Both the position numbers and the translations under genes were made by a program. From the NCBI GenBank assembly GCA_902780985.1, contig CACZHN010000004.1, positions 1 to 28,255 on the forward strand: a DNA stretch of 28,255 nucleotides, given 5' to 3'. Below, one piece after another: positions 16,278 to 24,269 of the stretch. The stretch is from an uncultured Lachnospiraceae bacterium (GTDB lineage Bacteria > Bacillota_A > Clostridia > Lachnospirales > Lachnospiraceae). Every line of letters begins with the position of its first letter. Positions within the stretch are counted from its first letter, which is position 1. Under the pieces are notes generated by a model. That model was not told the DNA's origin, made no database searches, and worked only from the letters and a program-made list of their open reading frames with translations.

Positions 16278-17156
16278 TTATGCCTCCGAAATGAGCTTTA
16301 TAAGCTCGTCGATGGCACGGCTTATATGTTTGTCTTTATGCACGAATACCTGGGAATAAATAGGAAATGCGTTCCCTGCCCAGTTCAGTCTCTTCAGCTT
16401 ATGGGCCTTCACTTCTTCCACTGCCACCATGTCCGGCATAAATGCAACTCCCAACTCATTTATGGCAAACTGTTTAAGTACTTCTTTACTGCTGGTTTCC
16501 AGTTCTATGGTAGGCGTGATGCCCTGTCTTATAAAATCCTCCAGAAGCATATGTCTGAAACTGCAGTTATGAGACGTGAGCAGAAGAGGTATTCCCTCCA
16601 GATCCGACTCTTTCACCTTTTTCTTTTTTGCCAGAGGATGATCCGGATTCACATAGAAGCCCAGAGATTCCTCCTTCTTATCGATCAGCTTAAGTTCCGG
16701 ATGCTCCATTGAAGGATTGAGGGTATAAACCAGATCCAGAACGCCTTTCTTCAGCAAAGCCGGAAATGTTTCGTGTTCTATAAACTGCAGCTGTATATCC
16801 ATCTTCGGATATTTCTTCTTATACTCCAGAAGAATCTTCGGCAGACGGCCGTAGCAGAAGGATTCCGATACCCCCAGTTTTATAATGCCGGCAGGCTCTT
16901 TTGCAGTCGGAATCTCAAGAAGTATCTCACGCTCCAGCTGCAGCATCTTTTCCGCATAGTTCGTCAGTTTTTCCCCTTCCGGGGTGAGAGTCAGGGATTT
17001 TCCCAGACGCTCGAAAAGAAGACAGCCCAGTTCTTCTTCCAGCTGTTTTATCTGGGTTGTGACCGTGGACTGGGCATAGCCCAGCATATTTGCGGCGGAT
17101 GTAAAGTTCCCGGTTTCTACTATCTTCAGAAATGTTTCAAGCTGTGTATTATTCAT
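16278..17156 (-). CDS. LysR-type transcriptional regulator
   Basis: 292 residues. The N-terminal winged helix-turn-helix is clear: 'NNTQLETFLKIVETGNFTSA' leads into 'AANMLGYAQSTVTTQIKQLE' and 'LFERLGKSLTLTPEGE'. Residues about 90-292 form the periplasmic-binding-like effector domain (opening 'GIIKLGVSESFCYG'). Start chosen at ATG 17156, which follows GAGGGTG; an in-frame start 7 codons upstream has no ribosome site. It is divergent from the ABC-2 exporter operon across 127 bp, the classic LysR layout in which the regulator controls the neighbour and itself. The effector is unknown. No convincing terminator follows the gene. Confidence 0.93.
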   Translation of the reverse strand: MNNTQLETFLKIVETGNFTSAANMLGYAQSTVTTQIKQLEEELGCLLFERLGKSLTLTPEGEKLTNYAEKMLQLEREILLEIPTAKEPAGIIKLGVSESFCYGRLPKILLEYKKKYPKMDIQLQFIEHETFPALLKKGVLDLVYTLNPSMEHPELKLIDKKEESLGFYVNPDHPLAKKKKVKESDLEGIPLLLTSHNCSFRHMLLEDFIRQGITPTIELETSSKEVLKQFAINELGVAFMPDMVAVEEVKAHKLKRLNWAGNAFPIYSQVFVHKDKHISRAIDELIKLISEA

Positions 17157-17283
17157 ACGCACACCCTCTTGAATCAAAAATTTTGATGGTTACATTCATT
17201 TATTTCAATTTTTCTGATGCTGACTTTAATGATACTATACAATCAGAAAGAGAAAAATGCAAGCGGAACAGGAGGAAAGTTCG

Positions 17284-18042
17284 ATGAGTATAGAAGTAAG
17301 AAACCTCACAAAAATATATAAGCTTAAGAAGCGTCAGAAGAAGATTGCGGTAGATGATATATCCTTTGACATACCTACCGGAGAGATAATCGGATTCATA
17401 GGTCCCAACGGTGCGGGAAAGTCCACCACCATAAAAATGCTGACGGGAATCCTGATCCCGGACAAGGGAAACATTTCCATCGACGGCATGAGTTTTAAGA
17501 AGAACAGAAAGCAGATCATGATGAAGATCGGAGTTGTATTCGGACAGAAGAGTGTGCTCTGCTGGGACATTCCGGTGCTGGATACACTAAAGCTTTTCAA
17601 GGATATGTACAAAGTTCCGGATTCCGTATACGAAGAAAATATGAGACTTTTCAAAGATGTACTGGGCATAGACGAATTCATCAATCAGCCGCCGAGACTT
17701 CTGAGTCTGGGTCAGCGAATGAAGGCAGATCTCGCGGCGTCACTCCTGTATAACCCTGATATTCTCTTTCTTGACGAACCTACCATCGGAATTGACGTGC
17801 TCTCGAAGGAGCGTATCAGGGAATTCATAAAGAAGATCAACGCCGAGCGTCACACCACCATAATCCTTACAACTCACGACGTATCGGATATCGAGACCTT
17901 ATGTGAGAAGATGATAATCATCGATAAGGGTACGCTTCTTTATAACGGAACCCTTGAGGAACTGAAAGCGTCATACGATACAACGGATCTGGAAGAGATA
18001 ATCAAGAAGATTTACAGAGACGGGGAGACATTACATGCGTAA
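17284..18042 (+). CDS. ABC-2 exporter ATP-binding protein
   Basis: 252 residues: Walker A GPNGAGKST (40-48), Q-loop Gln88, signature LSLGQ (140-144), Walker B ILFLD (160-164) with Glu165, switch His198. The modified signature 'LSLGQRMKADLAASLLYNP' and 'DEPTIGIDVLSKERIREF' are typical of ATPases that serve paired ABC-2 permeases of the PF06182 type. Start chosen at ATG 17284 behind AGGAGG with an 8-nt gap; an ATG at 17257 lies before that site. The stop overlaps the start of the first permease gene by 8 nt, so the three genes are one unit. The likely role is export of a drug, lipid or peptide; the substrate is unknown. Confidence 0.95.
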   Translation: MSIEVRNLTKIYKLKKRQKKIAVDDISFDIPTGEIIGFIGPNGAGKSTTIKMLTGILIPDKGNISIDGMSFKKNRKQIMMKIGVVFGQKSVLCWDIPVLDTLKLFKDMYKVPDSVYEENMRLFKDVLGIDEFINQPPRLLSLGQRMKADLAASLLYNPDILFLDEPTIGIDVLSKERIREFIKKINAERHTTIILTTHDVSDIETLCEKMIIIDKGTLLYNGTLEELKASYDTTDLEEIIKKIYRDGETLHA

Positions 18043-18826
18043 ATATATAGATTACATGATAATCGGAATAAAAGAGCATCTTGTGTATTCCAGTTCGGTC
18101 TGGGCTGCATTTCTTTCCAAGATAATCTACCTCTACATGCAGTTCGCTCTGTGGAATGCACTCTTTACCGCAAATGCGGGAAGAGAGACGGCGCTGAATC
18201 ACGAAGAGACCATAAGGTACGTTATTGTGGCTACGATCCTCTCCACCTTCATGGAGTGCAATGTCATCGCCTGGATAAATACCGAGATCCAGACGGGAAA
18301 TATAGCCAACCAGCTGATAAGGCCTATGGATTTCAGAGCCATGATCTTTTCGAAGCACATGGGTACAAGCATCATCAAGGCTTTGCTTTACTGCATACCG
18401 CTTTGTATAGTGACGGCCATTGCATTTCGTAAACCGATCGTGTGCCGCGAACAGATTTTATTCGGACTTTTATCCATAGCGGCAGCTTATATGATCCAGT
18501 TTTTCTATTCGCTGATCATAGGTCTTCTGGCCTTCTGGCTTATCGTTACATGGCCGCTCAACATGCTGCTGGCGGCAATCTACAAGCTGCTTTCGGGCTC
18601 GTGGATTCCGGTGGCAATGTTCCCGAATCTTCTGGCGAAGATCAACATGTTTCTGCCGTTCCGTGCCATATATGCCATTCCGGTCACCATCATTACAACT
18701 CCGATGGATAGGAGCAGCATCGGATCGAACCTTGCGGTACAGCTTATCTGGCTGGTGATACTTTATCTCGCCACACTTCTGATATGGAAAGTCGGCAAGA
18801 AGAAACTCGTAGTACAAGGAGGCTGA
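18035..18826 (+). CDS. ABC-2 family permease, first of pair
   Basis: 263 residues with about six membrane helices. It has family marks of PF06182-type (formerly DUF990) subunits: an N-terminal amphipathic segment (MRKYIDYMIIGIKEHLVYSS), 'IQTGNIANQLIRPMDF' in the first cytoplasmic loop, and 'LLSGSWIPVAMFPNLLAKINMFLPFRAIYAIP' towards the C-terminus. Such subunits come as two different half-pores that pair with one ATPase, exactly as encoded here. The gene overlaps the ATPase gene by 8 nt (ATGCGTAA) and is followed 3 bp later by the second permease gene. Confidence 0.9.
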   Translation: MRKYIDYMIIGIKEHLVYSSSVWAAFLSKIIYLYMQFALWNALFTANAGRETALNHEETIRYVIVATILSTFMECNVIAWINTEIQTGNIANQLIRPMDFRAMIFSKHMGTSIIKALLYCIPLCIVTAIAFRKPIVCREQILFGLLSIAAAYMIQFFYSLIIGLLAFWLIVTWPLNMLLAAIYKLLSGSWIPVAMFPNLLAKINMFLPFRAIYAIPVTIITTPMDRSSIGSNLAVQLIWLVILYLATLLIWKVGKKKLVVQGG

Positions 18827-18829
18827 TGT

Positions 18830-19633
18830 ATGAATTTACTGAGAATGTACAAACACTTTGTGGTCATATATCTGAAGGGAAAGCTGGCTTACCACGGCGC
18901 GCTGATCTTCGAGCTCATCGCCAATACCATTCAGATAGGAATTTACTTCGCAGGCTTCATGGTTATATTTCATAACTTTGACAATATCGCAGGCTGGAAT
19001 CAGTATGAAGTGCTTTTCATGTTTACAACCAGCTGGCTGGCATACAGCTTCAGCTGTTTCTTCTTCTGGAGCCCTATGAAGGATATGGGAGAGCTGATCA
19101 GAAGCGGCAAGTTCGACCTTTACCTTACGCGACCGATACGTCCGCTGCTTTACATGGTCCTCTCCCAGTTCCAGTATACATTTATCCCGAGGCTGGTTTT
19201 ATCGGTTGTATTTTGGCTTTACAGCATGTCGAAGCTGACCATTACATGGACTGCGTCAAATGTATTCTTTTATGTCATAAATATGCTGTCGGCCTTTGTT
19301 ATCTTTTCGGCCATAACAATCTTCACCGGAACCATAAGCTTCTGGACGGTAAAGAGCGAAGAAGTGGTTTCGCTGCTTACCAACAACAATTACGGATTAA
19401 AGAACTATACGGACTATCCGATTCCTATATATAACAAGGGAATACAGGTGATCCTGTCTTTCATAGTTCCTTATGCACTGACGGGTTATTACCCTGTGGC
19501 TTCGCTTCTGGGAAAGGCTATGCCTTATCCGTTCCTGTCACATATTTCACCGGCAGTGGCGGTGGTAACGGGTATTGCTTCATATCTTTTCTGGAATTAT
19601 GGGCTGAAACACTACGGGAGTGCCGGGTCATAA
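18830..19633 (+). CDS. ABC-2 family permease, second of pair
   Basis: 267 residues with about six helices. It has the matching PF06182 features: 'GELIRSGKFDLYLTRPIRPL' in the cytoplasmic loop, 'YTDYPIPIYNKGIQVILSFIVPYAL' and 'YYPVASLLGKAMP' near the end. Together with the previous subunit it forms a heterodimeric export pore for the ATPase encoded at 17284. The start follows AGGAGG with a 7-nt gap. The TAA stop lies within the convergent terminator hairpin at 19614-19655, so the last codons form its ascending arm. Confidence 0.9.
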   Translation: MNLLRMYKHFVVIYLKGKLAYHGALIFELIANTIQIGIYFAGFMVIFHNFDNIAGWNQYEVLFMFTTSWLAYSFSCFFFWSPMKDMGELIRSGKFDLYLTRPIRPLLYMVLSQFQYTFIPRLVLSVVFWLYSMSKLTITWTASNVFFYVINMLSAFVIFSAITIFTGTISFWTVKSEEVVSLLTNNNYGLKNYTDYPIPIYNKGIQVILSFIVPYALTGYYPVASLLGKAMPYPFLSHISPAVAVVTGIASYLFWNYGLKHYGSAGS

Positions 19634-19655
19634 ATCTTATGACCTGCACTCCCGT
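19614..19655. terminator. Hairpin terminator shared by convergent exporter and MerR genes
   Basis: ACGGGAGTGC (19614-19623) pairs with GCACTCCCGT (19646-19655), and the inner GGTCATAA (19626-19633) pairs with TTATGACC (19637-19644) around a 3-nt loop. The permease stop codon is within the ascending arm and the MerR stop lies 5 bp beyond. The U-tract is short (TTTAATT), so strength is uncertain. Confidence 0.65.
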
Positions 19656-19659
19656 TTAA

Positions 19660-20142
19660 TTACAGCCATACTACTTCACTGAGTATCTGACGTACGTTTT
19701 CTTCGTTTAATACCACCAGTCTTGCAAGATTTCTGGCGCGTTCGTTCTCATCCATGTTTTTGGTCTTATCATCATCAATCCACTGTTCGAAGTTTTGGTT
19801 TATCGAATCCAGTGCTTTCATCTTGGCTTCGGTTTTCCAGATAAGGTCCTGGAGGATTCCCTTTTTCTGTTCCACCAGCGCCGACATTTCCTCTTTGGAG
19901 CAACCGCCCGAAAGGATCAGGGCGATCTCGTTCAAAGTGAATCCCATATCCTGGAGAGCCAGAAGAGCTTCCAGCTGCTGCAGCTGTCCCGGAGAATAGT
20001 ACCGGTATCCGGTTTCTTCATCTACCTGCACCGGAGTTATGATATTCTTTTTTTCATAGACTCTCATGGCCTTTACGGATATGCCTGCCATGGCAGCAAG
20101 CTCGCCTATCTTCAGTAACTGATATTCGGTATTCTCATCCAT
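19660..20142 (-). CDS. MerR-family regulator of the split ABC exporter
   Basis: 160 residues. The winged helix-turn-helix is clear: 'LLKIGELAAMAGISVKAMRV' leads into 'YEKKNIITPVQ' and 'ETGYRYYSPGQLQQLEALLA' (about 9-60). A dimerising helix follows (about 85-115), then a short C-terminal part with no large ligand domain and no obvious metal-site cysteines. Start chosen at ATG 20142, behind AAGGAG with a 9-nt gap; it overlaps the transporter stop by 8 nt (ATGGATGA). As the last gene of the exporter operon it most likely controls the 19-bp-spacer promoter at 22713-22743, giving autoregulation. The inducer is unknown. Confidence 0.93.
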   Translation of the reverse strand: MDENTEYQLLKIGELAAMAGISVKAMRVYEKKNIITPVQVDEETGYRYYSPGQLQQLEALLALQDMGFTLNEIALILSGGCSKEEMSALVEQKKGILQDLIWKTEAKMKALDSINQNFEQWIDDDKTKNMDENERARNLARLVVLNEENVRQILSEVVWL

Positions 20143-21109
20143 GCTGCTTTTCTCCTTCGAGGATCTCATCAACTCTTACGGCACCGGTAAGATTGGTCTT
20201 CATATTGTTTACGCCCGCATTTACACACATGATGCCCATCATCATATGGCCGCGGTACTGAGTTATCTTCATAAGCTGTGCGAAATCTCTTACCTTAGTT
20301 CCAATCATACTATTTCCGATGAGGAGAAGCAATATATAACCCGTCATTCCCGATGTGGCGGTCACGGCAGAAGACCATGCGGTCCTTTTATGTGCCTTTA
20401 CATTTTCCCGCATTATCTTCTCGCTTTCTTCTCTTACCTTATCCAGCACGATATCCTGTCCGTTGAATACAGCGATCGCATCTCCCGATTCGACTATAGG
20501 CTCCATCCAGTTCGTATACCTCGCAAAGGATTCCTGTGCGTTCTTTCTGAACTTTGGAATGTTTTTTACTATCACGATACTGCTCAGTATGAAGAAAGGT
20601 ATCATCAGAAATATTGATATGCCGAACAGCGTCGGATTGAGAAGTATAAGTATCACCGACGAAAGTACAAAATTGACAACGGCGATCATGGAATGCATAA
20701 AGTTTATCGGTGCTGTGAGATAGTCCGCCACTTTATCCACGTCGCTGTTGATTCGGGTGATCCAGTCGCCTTCCGAGTATTCTTCCATTTCCTGCTGAGT
20801 ACGTGACAACATTGATTCGAGAATCTTCATTCTGAGGCGCCTATGCAGCATCATATCCGTCTTTACCGCAACGGTTGCCCAGATGCTTGCATTGTAAGCA
20901 AACAAGAGAAGAGTGAGCAGCAGGAAGATCCAAAAAGCTCGTGTGAGATTATCACCGTCTCTCCGGTCCGTCAGACGTATAAAGCTTTCCAGCATATTTG
21001 CGTTAAGCACGGAATTCAGGAAATCAAAGGGGGATCTCAGGATCATTACTACGACAAATGTTTTCCATAATCCCAGCTCTTTAAGTATTTTTATAACCTT
21101 ACGATTCAT
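20135..21109 (-). CDS. Stand-alone transmembrane subunit of a type-IV (exporter-fold) ABC transporter, B
   Basis: 324 residues with the six-helix exporter fold (PF00664-like) but no ATPase domain: the frame ends at the normal TMD-NBD linker ('AVRVDEILEGEKQHG'). The early helices include 'RAFWIFLLLTLLLFAYNASI' and the coupling region includes 'MKILESMLSRTQQEMEEYSEGDWITRINSDVDKV', typical of this fold. Start chosen at ATG 21109, which overlaps the ATPase stop by 11 nt and has GGTGAG 7 nt upstream; a GTG at 21121 is the alternative. It is probably one half of a heterodimeric pore with the product of 21748-22671, sharing the single ATPase encoded between them. Confidence 0.88.
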   Translation of the reverse strand: MNRKVIKILKELGLWKTFVVVMILRSPFDFLNSVLNANMLESFIRLTDRRDGDNLTRAFWIFLLLTLLLFAYNASIWATVAVKTDMMLHRRLRMKILESMLSRTQQEMEEYSEGDWITRINSDVDKVADYLTAPINFMHSMIAVVNFVLSSVILILLNPTLFGISIFLMIPFFILSSIVIVKNIPKFRKNAQESFARYTNWMEPIVESGDAIAVFNGQDIVLDKVREESEKIMRENVKAHKRTAWSSAVTATSGMTGYILLLLIGNSMIGTKVRDFAQLMKITQYRGHMMMGIMCVNAGVNNMKTNLTGAVRVDEILEGEKQHG

Positions 21110-21737
21110 CCGATAACTCACCTGCCTTCATGGAGAATATACGGTCGTAACCGGACAGGTGCTCCGGTCTGTGGGTTACATGTATCACGGTTTTACCGGC
21201 CGCATAACGGTTAAGTGCTTCAAGAACCGACGTCGCATTTTCGCCGTCCAGCGCAGAGGTAGGTTCATCAAGAAGAAGGATATCGGCATCCTTGCAAATG
21301 GCTCTTGCTATAGCAATACGCTGTGCCTGTCCGCCCGACAGCTCATCCGCACGGTCGCCGAGATAAGTATCAAGACCTTTATCGAGGGTGTCTATCCAGC
21401 TTCTGATATTCGCCGCATCAACAACTTTGTCTATCCACTCGGAAGAATATTCATGGCCCATGGTTATATTCTCCCGGATGGTAAGAGGCAGCAGCATCGG
21501 TGACTGCATTACCACCGATACCTTCTTCGTGATATTGGCAGGAACGCTTTCTCCCGCAACGGTCACGCTTCCCTCTGTCGGAGCATAAAGTCCCGCAATC
21601 AGCTTAAGAAGTGTGCTCTTTCCGCATCCGCTTTCACCTACTATTCCGACCTTCTGACCTTTTTCAACCTTAAGAGAAATGTGTTCGAAAACCGGATGAT
21701 TCTCATACGTATATGTCACATTTTTTAATTCGATCAT
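21099..21737 (-). CDS. Stand-alone exporter-type ABC ATPase
   Basis: 212 residues, a complete nucleotide-binding domain without membrane helices: Walker A GESGCGKST (34-42), Q-loop Gln78, signature LSGGQ (133-137), Walker B LLLD with Glu158, switch His189. The opening 'MIELKNVTYTYENHPVF' is what normally follows the linker in fused TMD-NBD exporters, so this looks like a domain freed from a fusion. It has its own GAGGAT ribosome site and begins 10 bp after the stop of the upstream membrane subunit, so the split looks genuine rather than a sequencing frameshift. It should dimerise with itself and serve both membrane subunits. Confidence 0.92.
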   Translation of the reverse strand: MIELKNVTYTYENHPVFEHISLKVEKGQKVGIVGESGCGKSTLLKLIAGLYAPTEGSVTVAGESVPANITKKVSVVMQSPMLLPLTIRENITMGHEYSSEWIDKVVDAANIRSWIDTLDKGLDTYLGDRADELSGGQAQRIAIARAICKDADILLLDEPTSALDGENATSVLEALNRYAAGKTVIHVTHRPEHLSGYDRIFSMKAGELSDES

Positions 21738-21747
21738 TTTCGTATCC

Positions 21748-22671
21748 TCACTCTATATCGACTCTCGACAGATTTGTTGTAAACACCTTAAAGCCTGAGA
21801 TCCAGTTGGGAAGATTCATTATCGACTGTGTAAGACTGTTCTGAAGATTAAGGAAAAGCACGAGAGTACCCATCAGTATCTTTCCCTTGATGACCATATA
21901 TCCGCCGGCCAGAAGAAGCATCATCAGCGGAACCCGGGACATGATTCCCGAAAGTGTATTATACAGAGCCGAAAACCTTCCGACCTTTGTCTGGTGCTTT
22001 GTCCAGCTGACCAGTCTTTCATCCATGGCCTTCCTGCACAGCTCTTCGCCCTCAAAGGTCTTTACCGCAGGAAATGCGTGAACTGCCGCAAAGCCTGCTT
22101 TATTCATTTTCATTTTTTCATTCTGAGCTGCGGATACTATCGATGAAAGACTTCTGCTTGAGAATCCCACGTATACCAGAATGAGAAGAGTGGGAATAAG
22201 AAGCACCAAGGTAAGGATTACATTTTGAATAAACATAAATACCGTTGCAAGGATTCCCATAAGGAGCATTCCCGTGATATCAAAGAATACATTTACGAGA
22301 TACCCGTCTGCCTGTGCAAGCTCATTCTGTGCCACCGACATTGTCGTTGCCGTGTCGCGTTCTTTTCCCTGCTCCACGGACCGGTGTATCAGCTTCGCGG
22401 CATAGCCCATTCTGAGTGAATGCGCCATTTTTTCTGCGGCGATACGTCCCACATACTGATTTATAAAAAGCGTTATTACACTTAAGGCTATGAGGGTTGC
22501 CAGCAGGGCTATAAATGCCATACTCACTGCCGTCCTTGCTTCGATCTTATTTACAAGCTCTCCTACGAAATACATGTAGATCATCTGTGTGAGATTTGCG
22601 ACGAGTGTCAGGATTACCGATATTATGACCCATGTTTTGTTTCTTTTGATCAGTGTACGAAGTACCGACAT
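21748..22671 (-). CDS. Stand-alone transmembrane subunit of a type-IV (exporter-fold) ABC transporter, A
   Basis: 307 residues with six predicted helices (first at about 14-35) and the exporter-fold coupling region 'KMAHSLRMGYAAKLIHRSVEQ'. It ends at 'FKVFTTNLSRVDIE', the normal linker position, without an ATPase domain. First gene of a four-gene operon (subunit A, ATPase, subunit B, MerR). The ribosome site GGAGGGG lies 6 nt before ATG and is exactly complementary to a sequence 80 bp upstream. MerR-controlled exporters of this kind usually handle drugs or toxic metabolites; the substrate here is unknown. Confidence 0.88.
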   Translation of the reverse strand: MSVLRTLIKRNKTWVIISVILTLVANLTQMIYMYFVGELVNKIEARTAVSMAFIALLATLIALSVITLFINQYVGRIAAEKMAHSLRMGYAAKLIHRSVEQGKERDTATTMSVAQNELAQADGYLVNVFFDITGMLLMGILATVFMFIQNVILTLVLLIPTLLILVYVGFSSRSLSSIVSAAQNEKMKMNKAGFAAVHAFPAVKTFEGEELCRKAMDERLVSWTKHQTKVGRFSALYNTLSGIMSRVPLMMLLLAGGYMVIKGKILMGTLVLFLNLQNSLTQSIMNLPNWISGFKVFTTNLSRVDIE

Positions 22672-22675
22672 AAAA

Positions 22676-22763
22676 ATCCCCTCCGATACGGATAATTTCT
22701 ATCTGTAAGCTCACTATAAACCCTGCCCCAGGGGAAGAGTCAATAAGTGAAATCGGAGGGGAT
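22676..22763 (-). repeat. 12-bp inverted repeat able to mask the exporter ribosome site
   Basis: ATCCCCTCCGAT (22676-22687, containing the complement of the subunit A ribosome site) and ATCGGAGGGGAT (22752-22763) are perfect inverted copies, 64 bp apart. In minus-strand RNA, the copy upstream of the MerR-type promoter would be an anti-Shine-Dalgarno segment present only in read-through transcripts from the protease gene, not in transcripts that begin at the MerR-type promoter. Confidence 0.55.
22713..22743 (-). promoter_or_regulatory. MerR-type promoter with 19-bp spacer
   Basis: On the minus strand, TTGACT (complement of 22738-22743) and TATAGT (complement of 22713-22718) are separated by 19 bp, longer than optimal, as in MerR-regulated promoters. 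The spacer holds an imperfect dyad, CTTCCCC-T-GGGGCAG, the usual MerR binding pattern. It drives the exporter operon that ends with a MerR gene. Confidence 0.85.
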
Positions 22764-22769
22764 ACATAT

Positions 22770-24269
22770 TTATTTATTCAGTATAGCTTTTATGCAGACG
22801 TTGTTCAGAGTACCTGTCTTACCGAAGGCTGCGGAGGATTCGGACTTTGATAAGTCATACCATTTGTCGCCGGCCAGAGCGAAGCTTTCACCTTCTCCGG
22901 ATACGAGGTAAACTTCTCCGAGAGTGCCCAGATCGATGTAGCTTGCGTCTCCTTCGATAGGAGCGATGCCCGGAGCATCCGGAATATTCGTATACTTAAC
23001 AACAACGCTGAATTGTTCTCCGGCGCCGAGGCTTACAGCCTCGTCCAGATCGATAACTTTATATCCGGCATATTCGATGTCGTAGTCCTTTTCATAAACC
23101 TTCTCGCCTGAATCCGGATTATCCTTTTCGGGCTTCTTATATACCGATACCGTGATCTTCTGATCAGGTACAACGGTCTCGATTCCGACGGCCTTCAGAC
23201 TGTCAGCGGACCGGGCGGAGAATACATTTGCAACGGTAGTAAAATCTCCTTCTGCCGTAAGGAAGTCCGCAGGTCCCGCAGTATCATAGGACAGGATCTC
23301 TCCGTAGTCTTCTCGCTTGGAAAAGACCATTCCCACCGCACCGTTTTCGTCGTGGTATTCGTCGTAGGACATCCAGTAATACTCATCACCGAGGCTGTTT
23401 AGGGAATCCTTTATCAGCCAAGCGCCGTCATGGGCGGGCTTGTTGGTGAAGTTATCTTTGGAATAGGAATCATCCCAGCCGATTATCGTGACCACGTGAT
23501 TAGTTGCTTCCGGCGGAGTGCTCTTATCGGTCAGGTAATAATTTATGCCTGCTTCGGCGGTCTTTCCGGCACCTGCCTGATCGGCGTAGATACCGATACC
23601 TACGGCACCGTGGCGCAGGATGGCTTCTTTTATATCCTCATCCTCGCGGTAAAGGTTCATCTCTGTCAAAAGATATTTGCTCATATCCTTTGTGAGATTT
23701 CCTTCCTCATCCAGCGAGCGGATGATATCCACGCTCTTTTCCAGCTTGCCGGCTTCCGTATTGATCGGAGCCGCGTCCTCATACAAAGGGCCGTCGCCGA
23801 GGGCAAACAGCTGGCCTGCCATCATGATGCTTCCGCCCACATAGTAAGGCGTCATCTTATTTACCTTCGGATCTCCGGAAATGTATATGCCGTCAGCGGT
23901 GCTGTCTGCAGCTCTTTCTTCCGCGAAGGGATATACTCTGTGACATATATATCCCTCGGAAAGATCCACCGAGGTGTCCTCGAATCCGCTTACTATAAGG
24001 GAAGACTCGGCTATGGATGTGGTGGTGTATGCCCAGCACAGTCCGGACTGGTGCTGGTTTTTATACGGAGTGATTTTATTTTCGTCAGCCAGGCTGTACT
24101 TCTCCGGGATTTCAATTGCTTCTTCGGTGGTTACTTCTTCAACGGCAGTGGCCTCGGAAGAAGCGGTGGTGTTTTCATTTCCCGCATTTCCGCAGGACGC
24201 CAGAGAAAACGCAGCCGCAGCCGATAAAAGAGATAAAACTCCCCTGACTGCTATATACTTTGTCTTCAT
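22770..24269 (-). CDS. C1 (papain-like) cysteine protease lipoprotein with probable lectin-like C-terminal domain
   Basis: 499 residues. A lipoprotein signal with lipobox LASC (Cys26) anchors it to the outer face of the membrane; an acidic Thr/Ser/Glu linker follows. The catalytic domain shows oxyanion Gln72 and nucleophile Cys78 in NQHQSGLCWAY, and His258 in NHVVTIIGWDD. At the third position, usually Asn in 'NSW', it has Asp288 in WLIKDSLNSLG, an unusual change. Residues about 325-499 ('SYDTAGPADFL', 'KAVGIETVVPDQKITVSVYKK') look like the lectin-like domain that follows C1 proteases in clostridia (as in Cwp84 relatives). It could process surface proteins or degrade external peptides. The start overlaps the stop of the MutS-like gene by ATGA, so the two are translated together. 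Confidence 0.9.
   Translation of the reverse strand: MKTKYIAVRGVLSLLSAAAAFSLASCGNAGNENTTASSEATAVEEVTTEEAIEIPEKYSLADENKITPYKNQHQSGLCWAYTTTSIAESSLIVSGFEDTSVDLSEGYICHRVYPFAEERAADSTADGIYISGDPKVNKMTPYYVGGSIMMAGQLFALGDGPLYEDAAPINTEAGKLEKSVDIIRSLDEEGNLTKDMSKYLLTEMNLYREDEDIKEAILRHGAVGIGIYADQAGAGKTAEAGINYYLTDKSTPPEATNHVVTIIGWDDSYSKDNFTNKPAHDGAWLIKDSLNSLGDEYYWMSYDEYHDENGAVGMVFSKREDYGEILSYDTAGPADFLTAEGDFTTVANVFSARSADSLKAVGIETVVPDQKITVSVYKKPEKDNPDSGEKVYEKDYDIEYAGYKVIDLDEAVSLGAGEQFSVVVKYTNIPDAPGIAPIEGDASYIDLGTLGEVYLVSGEGESFALAGDKWYDLSKSESSAAFGKTGTLNNVCIKAILNK

Noticed and set aside
17157..17283. Specific LysR T-N11-A operator and exporter promoter
   Set aside because: Several AT-rich candidates exist (for example TACTAT at 17233-17238), but none has a convincing -35 or dyad, so none is called.
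21738..21747. Frameshift or sequencing error splitting a fused TMD-ATPase exporter
   Set aside because: The downstream ATPase has its own GAGGAT ribosome site and ATG, and the other membrane gene of the operon ends at the same linker point, so the split is systematic.
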